Origin: Comamonadaceae bacterium
GTDB lineage: Bacteria; Pseudomonadota; Gammaproteobacteria; Burkholderiales; Burkholderiaceae_C
Assembly (NCBI GenBank): GCA_027486755.1
Contig: JAIXOM010000054.1
Span: 1-64,000, forward strand
Reading direction: 5' to 3'
Length of the DNA: 64,000 nt
Position numbers and translations under genes: made by a program. The stretch's first letter is position 1. Each line of letters begins with the position of its first letter. The notes beneath the pieces are model-generated. The model saw only the letters and a list, made by a program, of their open reading frames with translations, ran no database searches and was not told the origin of the DNA. Of the stretch, positions 9,893-18,348 are shown piece after piece.

Positions 9893-10600
9893 GTGGAAGA
9901 ATTTCTAACCGCCCAATTCTGGCTCGCCGTTGGCCAGATCATCCTGATCGATATCCTGCTTGGCGGCGACAACGCCGTGGTGATCGCGCTGGCCTGCCGT
10001 TCGCTGCCGGAGGCGCAGCGCATGAAGGGCATTCTGTGGGGCACGGCTGGCGCCATCGCGCTGCGGGTCATCTTGATCGGCTTTGCGCTGACGCTGCTGG
10101 CCATTCCCTACCTCAAGCTGGTCGGCGGTGTGCTGCTGGTGTGGATCGGCGTCAAGCTGCTGCTGCCTACCGACGATGACGAACACGGCAACATTCAGGC
10201 CAGCGACAAGCTCTGGGGCGCGGTCAAAACCGTGATCGTGGCCGACCTCGTGATGTCCATCGACAACGTGATTGCCATTGCCGGAGCCGCGCAGGGGGCG
10301 GCTGAGCAGCACCAGATGCCGCTGGTGATCTTCGGCTTGCTGGTGAGTATTCCCATCATCATCTGGGGCAGCCAGCTGGTGCTCAAGCTGATGGACCGCT
10401 TCCCGGTGATCATCACGCTGGGGGCCGCCCTGCTGGGCTACATCGCCGGCGGCCTGGTACTCACCGACCCGGCCGTGACCAGCCGCCTGGGCGAAATGAG
10501 CTCGCAAACCGTGACCCTGGCCGGCCTGGCGGGCGCGGCCCTGGTGGTGCTTCTGGGCCGCGTGCTGGCCCGACGCCAGAAGACGGCGGCCACCGATTGA
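9893..10600 (+). CDS. TerC-family membrane protein (first of two in the window)
   Basis: A 235-residue polytopic inner-membrane protein of the TerC family, linked in other bacteria to Mn2+ export or tellurium resistance. It has the paired acidic motifs expected: DILLGGDNAVVIAL near the N-terminus and DLVMSIDNVIAIAG in the second half, separated by a hydrophilic loop. GTG start with GAGG six bases upstream. It lies 137 bp after sucD. The gap shows no yybP-ykoY element, unlike the terC gene at 54196-54924. Confidence 0.9.
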   Translation: MEEFLTAQFWLAVGQIILIDILLGGDNAVVIALACRSLPEAQRMKGILWGTAGAIALRVILIGFALTLLAIPYLKLVGGVLLVWIGVKLLLPTDDDEHGNIQASDKLWGAVKTVIVADLVMSIDNVIAIAGAAQGAAEQHQMPLVIFGLLVSIPIIIWGSQLVLKLMDRFPVIITLGAALLGYIAGGLVLTDPAVTSRLGEMSSQTVTLAGLAGAALVVLLGRVLARRQKTAATD

Positions 10601-10606
10601 AGCTGA

Positions 10607-10628
10607 GCCCGGCCCGCATGAGCCGGGC
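10607..10628 (+). terminator. GC-rich hairpin after terC
   Basis: A perfect GCCCGGC/GCCGGGC stem with an 8-nt loop begins 6 bp after the terC stop. There is only a broken T-rich stretch after it, so it is a weak intrinsic terminator or an mRNA 3'-stabilising hairpin. Confidence 0.45.
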
Positions 10629-10671
10629 CGTGCTTAAATATTGTTTCAAGCTCAGATCGCGGCGCCTAGCC

Positions 10672-10687
10672 TGGCTCGGGCGAGGCT
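10672..10687 (+). promoter_or_regulatory. Candidate sigma-54 (-24/-12) promoter of the pilin gene
   Basis: TGGCTCG-n4-AGGCT has the invariant GG and GC dinucleotides ten bases apart and six of seven matches at the -24 box; the -12 box is weaker. Many pilA genes are driven by RpoN with PilS-PilR, which supports the assignment. It would give a leader of about 58 nt. Confidence 0.35.
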
Positions 10688-10717
10688 AACATCGGCGGTC
10701 CGTCGCGGCCGCGACCC

Positions 10718-10735
10718 CCTGGCCTTAGGGCCAGG
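10718..10735 (+). other. Hairpin just upstream of the pilin ribosome-binding site
   Basis: CCTGGCC and GGCCAGG form a perfect 7-bp stem with a 4-nt loop, 20 bp before the pilin ATG and directly ahead of TGGAG (10743-10747). It could stabilise the 5' end of an abundant pilin mRNA or influence translation. There is no T-run, so it is not an intrinsic terminator. Confidence 0.4.
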
Positions 10736-10755
10736 CCCAAGCTGGAGTTGTCCCC

Positions 10756-11199
10756 ATGCCTGCCCTGCGCAACGGTTTCACCCTCATCGAACTGATGATC
10801 GTGATCGCCATCATCGGCCTGCTGGCCTCCCTGGGCCTGCCGATGTACCAGGACTACACCCTGCGCGCCAAGCTCACCGAGGTCATTCTGGCGGCCACCC
10901 CAGCCAAAACGGCGGTGACCGAAGCCGCCCAGGTAGGCAGCGCTATGCCGGCCAGCCTGAGCATCGACGCGCAAAGCTCGGGCATGGTCGATAGCGTGAG
11001 CTACGCCATCGATACCAGCAACACTGCGGTGGGCGTGATCACCGTCAAAATCAAGGCCACTCAGCCCCGCGTCGGCGGCAAGACGGTGCAACTCAAAGGT
11101 ACCCTGGGCAGCGGCGGACAAATCAGCTGGAGCTGCGGGCCGGGCGCCACCGACGGGGTGGAAGCCAAATACTTGCCGGCCAGCTGCAAGTCCTCCTGA
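10756..11199 (+). CDS. pilA: Type IV major pilin (PilA-like)
   Basis: A 147-residue type IVa prepilin. It has a short leader MPALRNG and the prepilin-peptidase site G|FTLIEL with Glu5 of the mature protein. The hydrophobic helix [15 protein letters not shown] follows, then [14 protein letters not shown]-terminal cysteine pair (SWSCG...PASCKSS) should form the D-loop disulfide. The protein ends in Ser-Ser directly after the last Cys-Lys. The adjacent pglL-like gene suggests that the pilin is O-glycosylated. Confidence 0.93.
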   Translation: MPALRNGFTLIELMIVIAIIGLLASLGLPMYQDYTLRAKLTEVILAATPAKTAVTEAAQVGSAMPASLSIDAQSSGMVDSVSYAIDTSNTAVGVITVKIKATQPRVGGKTVQLKGTLGSGGQISWSCGPGATDGVEAKYLPASCKSS

Positions 11200-11247
11200 G
11201 GCCCATCCGACCCCGCCCACACGACCATTGAGCGGGCCACGGATCTG

Positions 11248-12792
11248 ATGTCTTCGCCCCAGCCACTGGCCAACCTAGGCCTGCAGCTGCTGCTCATCAT
11301 CCCCTGGATACAGCCGCTCAATGCCGGCCCCTCGCGAAATACCTGGCCCTGGCTGATTTCGGTCGCCTGCATGGCCTGCCTGCTGCTCTTGCGGCGCCAC
11401 TGGCGGCCGCGCGCCCTGGCCCAGGCCGCGCTGGCCGCAGCCCTGATCAGCTGCGCCATGGCCCTGCTGCAATATTTCGGCTGGGCCGGACATTTTTCCC
11501 CCTGGGTGGCGGCGATGGGCCCGGGTGAGGGCGTCGCCAACTTGCGCCAGCGCAACCAGTTTGCCGACCTGACGGCCATAGGGCTGGTGGCCCTGGCCTA
11601 TTTGTTTGCGCGATCTTCTTCACCCATGCGCCACGCGCTGCCCAGCGCGCTGGCTCTGGCCCTGCTGGCCGCCGGCCACGCCAGCAGTGCCTCGCGCACC
11701 GGGCTGCTGGCATGGTTGTTGGTGCTGCTGGGCACGCTGTGGTTTTGCGGGCGAAAAAACCGAGCGGTGGTGGGCCTGGTCGCAGCGGCGCTGCTGCTCT
11801 ACGGCCTGGCCAGCGCAGCGCTGCCGGTCGCGCTGGAAACAGTGCTGGCCCGCCAGAGCCTGCCTTCACCCTGCGCTGGCGGTGCGTGCAGCGCGCTCGA
11901 GCGCCTGGCCGCCTCCAGCAGCGACAGCCGCTGGGATCTGTGGCGCAATGTGCTGAGCTTGATCGCCCAGCGGCCCTGGACAGGCTGGGGCTGGAACGAG
12001 CTGGACTATGCCCACTACATCACCTTGTTCGACGGACCGCGCTTTAGCGACAAGCTCGACAACGCGCACAACCTGCCGCTGCATCTGGCGGTCGAACTGG
12101 GCCTGCCGCTGGCCCTGCTGGGGGTGCTGGCCTTGCTGCTGATGATCTGGCGGGCCCGGCCCTGGGCCGAAACCCAGGGTTGGCGGCAAGCGGCTTGGGG
12201 GGTGCTGGCGGTGATCGGCCTGCACAGCCTGCTCGAATACCCCCTGTGGTATGGCCCTTTCCAAATCGCGGTCATCGTCTGCGCTGCCAGCCTGTGGCTG
12301 GTACAGCGGCAGACGCGTCTGAGTGCGATGCATGCGCAGCGCAGCTCCATCGGCCTGGTCGATGCCGGCGCGGTGGCTCTGCTGCTGGCCACCGCCTTGC
12401 TGGCTTACGACTACCACCGCGTCAGCCAGATTTACCTCTCGCCCAGTCAGCGCTATCTGGGCTACCGCGAGCAGCCGCTGCGCCATGCACAAGCCAGCTG
12501 GTTCTTTCGCGGCCATGCCGATTTCGCCAGTCTGACCCTCACGACCCTGCGCGCAGACAACGCCGCCGAACAGCTGCGCATGGCCGAGGCGCTGCTGCAC
12601 TATTCGCCCGAACCGGTGGTGATCGAACGCCTGCTGGACAGCGCCGCGCTGCTGGACGACCAGACCCGGCTCGAGCTACACAGCCGACGCTACCAGGCGG
12701 CCTATCCGCAGCAACATGCACAGTGGCTGCAAAGGCAGCAAAAGGCCAAAGAGCTCGCCCCAGCCGCAGCCAAGCCGGCACGACGCCCTTGA
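11248..12792 (+). CDS. O-oligosaccharyltransferase, PglL/TfpO type (Wzy/WaaL fold)
   Basis: A 514-residue polytopic inner-membrane protein with many hydrophobic helices over residues 5-400 and a soluble C-terminal part. Motifs typical of pilin/protein O-glycosylation ligases are present: RQRNQFADL, ASRTGLLAW, GWGWNELDYAH, DNAHNLPLHLAVELGLP and LEYPLWYGPF. The enzyme would transfer a lipid-linked glycan to pilin serine or threonine in the periplasm. Its position 48 bp behind the pilin gene, probably in one transcript, points to pilin as the target. O-antigen ligase is the main alternative, but the motif set and context favour PglL/TfpO. Confidence 0.88.
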   Translation: MSSPQPLANLGLQLLLIIPWIQPLNAGPSRNTWPWLISVACMACLLLLRRHWRPRALAQAALAAALISCAMALLQYFGWAGHFSPWVAAMGPGEGVANLRQRNQFADLTAIGLVALAYLFARSSSPMRHALPSALALALLAAGHASSASRTGLLAWLLVLLGTLWFCGRKNRAVVGLVAAALLLYGLASAALPVALETVLARQSLPSPCAGGACSALERLAASSSDSRWDLWRNVLSLIAQRPWTGWGWNELDYAHYITLFDGPRFSDKLDNAHNLPLHLAVELGLPLALLGVLALLLMIWRARPWAETQGWRQAAWGVLAVIGLHSLLEYPLWYGPFQIAVIVCAASLWLVQRQTRLSAMHAQRSSIGLVDAGAVALLLATALLAYDYHRVSQIYLSPSQRYLGYREQPLRHAQASWFFRGHADFASLTLTTLRADNAAEQLRMAEALLHYSPEPVVIERLLDSAALLDDQTRLELHSRRYQAAYPQQHAQWLQRQQKAKELAPAAAKPARRP

Positions 12793-12818
12793 ATCGACTC
12801 AGGAACAGACGGTGAAGC

Positions 12819-12836
12819 TGTAGTCAGCTGACTACA
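12819..12836. other. Perfect 18-bp palindrome between convergent genes
   Basis: TGTAGTCAGCTGACTACA reads identically on both strands with no spacer. It sits in the 88-bp gap between the ends of the pglL-like gene and the RidA operon. A loopless palindrome forms a poor hairpin, so a protein-binding site is more likely than a terminator. Confidence 0.6.
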
Positions 12837-12880
12837 CACCAGAACCCTTGACGGCCGTTCACACGCCCACCACCGGGCCG

Positions 12881-13264
12881 CTAAGCCGGCGCGCCGGGGC
12901 AGGCATAGGCCACGATTTCTATGCGCATGCCAGGCACCGCCAGCGCCGACACCGCGACCGCGCTGCGGTTGGGATAAGGCGGCTTGAAATACTCGCGGTA
13001 GATCGCATCGACAGCCGGCAAGTCGGCGATGTCGGTCAGGTAGATCAGCACCTGCGCCACATCCTGCATACCCGCACCGGCTGCGGCAAGCGCGCGCTGC
13101 AGGTTGTCCAGGGTCAGCCGCGTCTGATTGGCCACCGGGCCCGTGTCGATGCGGCCATCGGCCAGCACCGGGCCATGGGTGGTGAAGATCAGGCCGCCGG
13201 CGCGCACCGCCCAGCTAAAGGGCTGGGCCAAGGCGGGCAGGCCGGTATCAATAACTTGTTTCAT
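12881..13264 (-). CDS. RidA (YjgF/YER057c/UK114) family protein
   Basis: A 127-residue RidA-like protein, last gene of the minus-strand TRAP operon. The fold motifs are visible: FTTHGPV strand, NLQRALAAAGAGMQDVAQVLIYLTD, and the C-terminal RIEIVAYA strand. The classic arginine of active RidA in the ...VPxAR...E block is not conserved (ALAVPGMRIEIVA), so it may be a divergent subfamily rather than an imine deaminase. ATG 13264 is preferred over a TTG that overlaps the upstream SDR stop. Confidence 0.85.
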   Translation of the reverse strand: MKQVIDTGLPALAQPFSWAVRAGGLIFTTHGPVLADGRIDTGPVANQTRLTLDNLQRALAAAGAGMQDVAQVLIYLTDIADLPAVDAIYREYFKPPYPNRSAVAVSALAVPGMRIEIVAYACPGAPA

Positions 13265-13278
13265 GCCATAGCCCCACG

Positions 13279-14010
13279 TCAAATGCTCAAGCCGCCCAGC
13301 GACTTGCCGCCGTCGACGAACAGCGTTTGACCGGTGATGAAACGGGTAGCCGGCGAGGCCAGAAAGGCAATGGCGTCGGCGATATCTGCCGGACTGGCCG
13401 CCTTACCGCTGGGCTCGAGCTGCTCCCAGGCGGCAAACATCTCCGGCGGGGCCGAACGCGTCATCGGTGTGTCGGTAAAGCCTGGCGCGACCGAATTGAC
13501 AGCGATCTGTAGCGGCCGCAATTCCATGGCCATGGCCCGTGTGAGACCAATCACCGCCGCCTTCGAGCTCACATAGTGCGCAAAGCGGGTGCCGCCCAGC
13601 GCACCGCGCGAGGAGATGGTGACGATGCGGCCGCCCGCTTGCATGCGCCGGGCCGCTTCCTGGGCCGGGATGAAGGTGCCCATCACATTGACTTCGAGCA
13701 TCTGGCGAAAACGCGTTTCGTCGAGGTCCAGAAAGGTCGCATCGTTGTAGATGCCGGCCGCGCAGACCATGGCGTCGACACGCGGCTCGGCGGCGATCAC
13801 TGCCACCACCTCAGCGCGCTGGCAGACGTCGGCAACCGCTGCTTTTACATTCAGGCCGGCGGCGCACAGCTCAGCCACGGCTGGCTCCAGGCGCTCGGCG
13901 TTGCGGTCCATGGCGACCACGCGAAAGCCATCGCGAGCCAAGCGCTCTGCGGCGGCCAGGCCTATGCCCTGGGCGGCTCCGGTGACGAAAGCAACGGGGG
14001 TGTCAGTCAT
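13279..14010 (-). CDS. SDR-family oxidoreductase
   Basis: A 243-residue classical SDR: VTGAAQGIG nucleotide motif, catalytic Ser in TISSRGA, YVSSK and TGQTLFVDGG. It lies between a RidA-like gene and an FAD-linked 2-hydroxyacid dehydrogenase, in an operon that also has a TRAP importer and a FAH-family hydrolase. A role in oxidising an imported sugar acid or hydroxy-acid is plausible; comparable SDR plus FAH pairs occur in non-phosphorylative L-fucose-type pathways. ATG 14010 gives a 4-bp gap to the upstream gene; an upstream TTG start would overlap that gene. Confidence 0.88.
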   Translation of the reverse strand: MTDTPVAFVTGAAQGIGLAAAERLARDGFRVVAMDRNAERLEPAVAELCAAGLNVKAAVADVCQRAEVVAVIAAEPRVDAMVCAAGIYNDATFLDLDETRFRQMLEVNVMGTFIPAQEAARRMQAGGRIVTISSRGALGGTRFAHYVSSKAAVIGLTRAMAMELRPLQIAVNSVAPGFTDTPMTRSAPPEMFAAWEQLEPSGKAASPADIADAIAFLASPATRFITGQTLFVDGGKSLGGLSI

Positions 14011-14014
14011 GGCT

Positions 14015-15424
14015 TTAGGGATGGAGAGGGGAGAGATCAAAGATGCGGCCGCGGTTGAGCAACAGCTGTGGGTCCAAGCTGCGCTTGAGCGTGTGCATCA
14101 GCGCCAGCTCAGCAGGTGAGCGACAGTAAGCGAGGTGCTTTTTCTTGAGCAAGCCGATGCCATGCTCACCAGAGATAGACCCGCCAAGCTGGCCTATGGT
14201 GCTGTGCACCAGTTCGTCGACCAGAGCCTTAGCGCCGACTGCATGAAGCCCGCCGACGCACAGGTGAAGGTTGCCGTCACCGACATGGCCGTAGGTTTGC
14301 ACTTGCCGCATTCCCTGCGCGGCCAGTCGAGCATGCACCTCCTGGGTCCAGGTTTGCATGCGGTCTATGGGCAAGCTCACGTCAAAGCCTGCATAGGGTG
14401 CTATGGCTTGAGCGGCTTCACCGGAGGCGTCGCGCAGCGCCCACAACTGCTGGGCATCGGCCATCGACTGCGCAACAATGACCTGCGCAGAGGGGACTTG
14501 CTCCATGAATTGAGCCAGGGCTTGCTCGAAGGCCTGGGCATCGGTGTGGGCGTGGTTTCCCATGGATTCGACCAGCACCAAGTGCGAACCCGCTTGCGCA
14601 AAGCCTCCCCGGCCCTTGCGCAACTGGACTGTGACAGTGTCGTAGTAATCGCGCCACATCACCTCAAAGCTGCTCAGTGCAGCGCCCAAGCGCTGCCGGC
14701 AAAGCGCAAGCAGCGCAAGCACCTGCGGAAAACCATCTACAGAGACCAGCGCTGTCTGCTGTGTCGTCGGCAGCGGCTGCAAAGCCAGCTGCGCGCGGGT
14801 GATGATGCCCAGCGTGCCCTCGCTGCCAATGAAGGCGTGCTTCAGGTCATAGCCCGCGTTGTCCTTGAGTGCCTTACCCAGGCGAGAAACCACGCTGCCA
14901 TTGGGCAGCACGACCTCCAGACCCAGCACCGACTGGCGGGTCATGCCGTAGCGCAGCACCCGGTTGCCGCCTGCATTGGTGGCGATGATGCCGCCGATCT
15001 GGCACGAGCCACGACTGCCGATGTCCACCGGGAAGAGCCACCCCTTCGCCTGCACATGCTGCTGCAAGGCTTCCAAGGCCACCCCGGCTTGCACCTGTAC
15101 GGTACCGGCTCCGGTGTCAAACTCTTCGATGGTGCGCAGCCGCTCCATGGACAGCACCACTTCGCCGTGCTGGGGCACACAGCTGCCGACCAAGCCCGTC
15201 ATGCCCCCCTGAACCACCACCGGCTGGCCAAGGCCATTGAGCAGGGTCATCACACGTGCGACCTCCTCGGGGCTGCGCGGGCGCAGCACCGCCAGTGGCC
15301 TGCCTTCGCCGCCTGTCCAGTCGCGGCAGTATCTGGGTTCGATGGCTTGCCCGCTGAGCAGGCCGGCCGCATCGAGGACCGGTGCGCAGGCCGACTGCAG
15401 GCGCTGCAGGGCGTGGTCATCCAT
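14015..15424 (-). CDS. FAD-linked 2-hydroxyacid oxidase/dehydrogenase (GlcD/D-lactate dehydrogenase family)
   Basis: A 469-residue VAO-type flavoprotein. The FAD-binding half contains VVQGGMTGLVGSCVP, the GSRGSCQIGGIIATNAGGNRVLRYG block and GSEGTLGIIT. The C-terminal FAD-oxidase half has TYGHVGDGNLHL and SGEHGIGLLKK, the conserved substrate/metal region. It probably oxidises a D-2-hydroxy acid (lactate, 2-hydroxyglutarate or similar) and passes electrons to the respiratory chain. Start ATG 15424 matches the family N-terminus. It sits 56 bp after dctM. Confidence 0.92.
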   Translation of the reverse strand: MDDHALQRLQSACAPVLDAAGLLSGQAIEPRYCRDWTGGEGRPLAVLRPRSPEEVARVMTLLNGLGQPVVVQGGMTGLVGSCVPQHGEVVLSMERLRTIEEFDTGAGTVQVQAGVALEALQQHVQAKGWLFPVDIGSRGSCQIGGIIATNAGGNRVLRYGMTRQSVLGLEVVLPNGSVVSRLGKALKDNAGYDLKHAFIGSEGTLGIITRAQLALQPLPTTQQTALVSVDGFPQVLALLALCRQRLGAALSSFEVMWRDYYDTVTVQLRKGRGGFAQAGSHLVLVESMGNHAHTDAQAFEQALAQFMEQVPSAQVIVAQSMADAQQLWALRDASGEAAQAIAPYAGFDVSLPIDRMQTWTQEVHARLAAQGMRQVQTYGHVGDGNLHLCVGGLHAVGAKALVDELVHSTIGQLGGSISGEHGIGLLKKKHLAYCRSPAELALMHTLKRSLDPQLLLNRGRIFDLSPLHP

Positions 15425-15480
15425 GGTGTGTCCAAGCTGTCCAGGCTTGGAAGGAAGCTGCAGGAACGAACATAGGTACT

Positions 15481-16773
15481 TTACTTGTAGCCCATGAGGT
15501 GGGGCAGCCACAACGTGATCTGCGGAAAGAAAATCAGCAGGAACATCACTGCGGTCAGCGGGATGCAGAACTGCCAGATCTCACGGTTAATCTCCTTCAT
15601 GGGCACACCGGTGAGCGAGCCCAGCACGAACAGGATCAGCCCATAGGGCGGCGTGATCATGGCAATCATGAAGTTGAGAATGACCACCACGCCAAAGTGC
15701 ACCAGGTCAATGCCCAGCGCATTTACCGAGGGCAGCAGAACGGGTACGAAGACCAGCAACATCACCGCGCCGTCAAGCACCGTGCCCAGAATCAGGAACA
15801 TCACATTGACCAGCAGCAAAAAGCCGACGGCCGACAGGTTCAGCGTGGCGATGTAGGCGGCCAGATTGGTGGCCACCTGCTCGGCGGTGATGGCGTAGTT
15901 GATGATGAAGGAGCTGCCAATCAGCATCATGACCACCGCCGACTGGCGCGCCGAGACCGCAAAAATCTTGAGCAGCGAGCGCAGGTCCAGGTTGCGGTAA
16001 ATGTACAGCCCGATCAGCACCGCCCACAGGCCCGCCACCGCCGCCGATTCGGTGGGTGTGAAGGCCCCGGACCAGATACCGCCCAGCAGCAGCACCGGCA
16101 AGGTCATGGGCAGGGCCGAGCGCAGCAGCACGGCCGGCACCTGCACCAGCGAGATTTTCTGGCCATAGCTGAGCTGGCGCTTTTTGGCGATCAGCGCGAT
16201 CCACAGCATCAGGCAAGCGGCCATCAGCAGGCCCGGCACGATGCCGGCCAGGAACAAAGCTCCCAGCGAGGCGGTGCTGATCAACGCATAGAGCACCATG
16301 GGGATGGAGGGCGGGATGATGGGCCCCAGGCAGGAGGCCGCCGCTGCAATCGCAACGGCCAACCCCCTGGGGTAGTTTCCGACCTTTTCCATCATGCGGA
16401 TGGAGACCATGCCAGGGCCGGCCGCATCGCTCACCGCGCTGCCGCTCATGCTGGACATGACCACGTTCATCAGCACCGTGACATGGCCCATGCCGCCACG
16501 AAAGCGCCCTACCAGCAGGTCGGCCGCGCTCCAGATGCGCTCGCTGATGGTGGCCGCGTTCATCACGTTGCCGGCAAAGATGAACATGGGCACAGCCAAC
16601 AGCACGTACATGCTGAACATGGAGTTGAGCGTTTGGTCCACCAGCAGCCCCAGGTCTTGCCCTTTCATCCAGAGGTAGACCAGGCCGCCAGTGAACATCA
16701 TCAGCACGATGGACAGGCGCAACAGCGCGCCCACCACGATCATCAGGCCCATCGCGATCAGTGCAGTGCTCAT
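15481..16773 (-). CDS. dctM: TRAP transporter large permease (DctM)
   Basis: A 430-residue membrane protein with about 12 hydrophobic segments, the Na+-coupled translocation subunit of a TRAP importer. Typical motifs: PMFIFAGNVMNAA, MSGSAVSDAAGPG, GNYPRGLAVAIAAAASCLGPIIPPSIPMVLY and MIAMITPPYGLILF. It works with the adjacent DctQ and DctP. The encoded order dctP-dctQ-dctM and close spacing indicate one transcript from the region at 19249-19357. Confidence 0.95.
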   Translation of the reverse strand: MSTALIAMGLMIVVGALLRLSIVLMMFTGGLVYLWMKGQDLGLLVDQTLNSMFSMYVLLAVPMFIFAGNVMNAATISERIWSAADLLVGRFRGGMGHVTVLMNVVMSSMSGSAVSDAAGPGMVSIRMMEKVGNYPRGLAVAIAAAASCLGPIIPPSIPMVLYALISTASLGALFLAGIVPGLLMAACLMLWIALIAKKRQLSYGQKISLVQVPAVLLRSALPMTLPVLLLGGIWSGAFTPTESAAVAGLWAVLIGLYIYRNLDLRSLLKIFAVSARQSAVVMMLIGSSFIINYAITAEQVATNLAAYIATLNLSAVGFLLLVNVMFLILGTVLDGAVMLLVFVPVLLPSVNALGIDLVHFGVVVILNFMIAMITPPYGLILFVLGSLTGVPMKEINREIWQFCIPLTAVMFLLIFFPQITLWLPHLMGYK

Positions 16774-16791
16774 GTGCTTCTCAAAGGGCGT

Positions 16792-17325
16792 TCAGCCCAG
16801 GACATTGGCTTTTGCATCGGGAGCAAGGTCTTTGACGTGTTCACGCCAGCCGCTGGAGCCCAGCAGGGCCAGCTTATCGATGGCGCGCACGATCACCGCC
16901 AGCCAGTAGATGATGAAGCACGAATAAACCCAGTCCAGCCGCCACTCGAGAGCGTTGGTTTTTTCACGCCAAAGGAAGGTAACGTAGTCGACGATGGTGG
17001 GCGCCGCCAGAGTGAAAATAACTGCCACCAGTGCCGCCGCCAGCAGCCCGATGGCGCGGCGCAGGCCAGGCCCGGCCAAATCCCAGATGACATCAAAAGT
17101 GACCTGCTCACGCTCTCTGAGCACCAAGGCCTCGGTCAGGAAGGTGCTCCACAAAAACAAAATCAAGATGGACTCGTCAACCCAGTTGACCGGCCGCACC
17201 AGCACGTAGCGCTGGATGACCGAAACCACAAAGAGCACAAACATACCGATGAACATCCCGACCGAGATCCATTGCGCGATCTGGCTGATCCGCCGCCCAC
17301 CGGCGCGCAGCGCAAGCAAGTTCAT
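16792..17325 (-). CDS. dctQ: TRAP transporter small permease (DctQ)
   Basis: A 177-residue protein with four predicted membrane helices, consistent with DctQ. The NWVDESILILFLWSTFLTEALVLREREQVTFDV stretch contains the W-x-EE-like loop and R-x-x-x-H/Q-like motif of the family. It lies 4 bp after dctP and 18 bp before dctM. Confidence 0.9.
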   Translation of the reverse strand: MNLLALRAGGRRISQIAQWISVGMFIGMFVLFVVSVIQRYVLVRPVNWVDESILILFLWSTFLTEALVLREREQVTFDVIWDLAGPGLRRAIGLLAAALVAVIFTLAAPTIVDYVTFLWREKTNALEWRLDWVYSCFIIYWLAVIVRAIDKLALLGSSGWREHVKDLAPDAKANVLG

Positions 17326-17329
17326 AGAG

Positions 17330-18313
17330 TCACTTCACGGCCTGAATGCGAGCCAGCAGGCCTGGCTTCCACTTGGCCGTCATGCCCGCGGCCTCGTATT
17401 CCTTGAACACCGCAGCCTGGAACACGCTGACGTCGGGCTCGCTGATGCGGATATTGGCAGCGCGGAAGGTGTCCAGCGCCGATTTCTCGTCAGCCAGGGT
17501 CTTGGCAATCTGCATGTCGGCAGCTTCGCGGGCGACGGTCCTCAGTTCGGTTTGCTGCGCCGGCGTGAGCTTGTCGAACGCAGGCTTGGCCATGGCGATG
17601 AACACCGGCTGCACCAAGTGGCGGGTCAGCACCACCTGCTTGGTGACCTCGTGAAATTTCCAATCTCGCGTCATGTTGGTCGGGTTGTCCTGCGCATCGA
17701 TCTGGCCGGTCTTGAGCGCCAGATAGACCTCGGTGATAGGCATAGACACCGGCGTGGCGCCCAGGGCCTTGGCCAGCACCTGGAAGGTGGCGCCCGGGGG
17801 CATGCGCATCTTGGTGCCAGCCAGGTCAGAGGGCTTTTCGATCTTCTTGTCGTTGCTCAGGTTGACGGTGCGCGTGCCCAAGTAGGCGGTTTCCAGAATG
17901 ACCAGGCCCATCTTGGCGGCCACGTCGGTGATGTACTCCCGGCCGATGTCGCTGCGAAAGGTTTTGATCAAGTGGTCGGCATCACGAAACAGGTAGGCAG
18001 CGCCGAAGGCTCCGTACTCGGGCAGCTGGGCCTCGATCTCAAAGGTCACCGGGCTGGCCATCTCCAAGTTGCCACGCTGCATGGCCGGCAGCTCGGTGCC
18101 TTGCCTGAACAAAGCACTGGCGGTGTGCAGCGAGACCTTGATCGTGCCGGGGAACTTGGCCTCCATGCGCTGCTTGATCATGCGAAACGCGTCGGACAAC
18201 GGCGCGTTGTCGGGTGCGGCCGTGGAGATGCGAATCTCGCTTTGGGCCAGCACGGCAGGCGCGGCCAGCAGGGTGGCCAGGGTGGCGGCGAAAGCAATCA
18301 GTGTTTTTCTCAT
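17330..18313 (-). CDS. dctP: TRAP transporter solute-binding protein (DctP)
   Basis: A 327-residue periplasmic receptor with signal peptide (MRKTLIAFAATLATLLAAPAVLAQ). Family motifs include GTKMRMPPGATFQVLAKALGATPV, with the arginine that pairs with a substrate carboxylate, and TGQIDAQDNP. GAGGAG lies just before the start. The carboxylate-binding arginine implies an organic acid substrate, which fits the hydroxyacid dehydrogenase and FAH hydrolase in the same operon. Confidence 0.94.
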   Translation of the reverse strand: MRKTLIAFAATLATLLAAPAVLAQSEIRISTAAPDNAPLSDAFRMIKQRMEAKFPGTIKVSLHTASALFRQGTELPAMQRGNLEMASPVTFEIEAQLPEYGAFGAAYLFRDADHLIKTFRSDIGREYITDVAAKMGLVILETAYLGTRTVNLSNDKKIEKPSDLAGTKMRMPPGATFQVLAKALGATPVSMPITEVYLALKTGQIDAQDNPTNMTRDWKFHEVTKQVVLTRHLVQPVFIAMAKPAFDKLTPAQQTELRTVAREAADMQIAKTLADEKSALDTFRAANIRISEPDVSVFQAAVFKEYEAAGMTAKWKPGLLARIQAVK

Positions 18314-18348
18314 GGTGGTCTCCTCGTTGGGTTGGGATAAAGCGGTTT

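Noticed and set aside
15382..17406. 674-codon plus-strand open frame across the TRAP permease genes
   Set aside because: His/Gln/Asp-rich antisense of dctM and dctQ with no domain motif; the minus-strand genes are certain.
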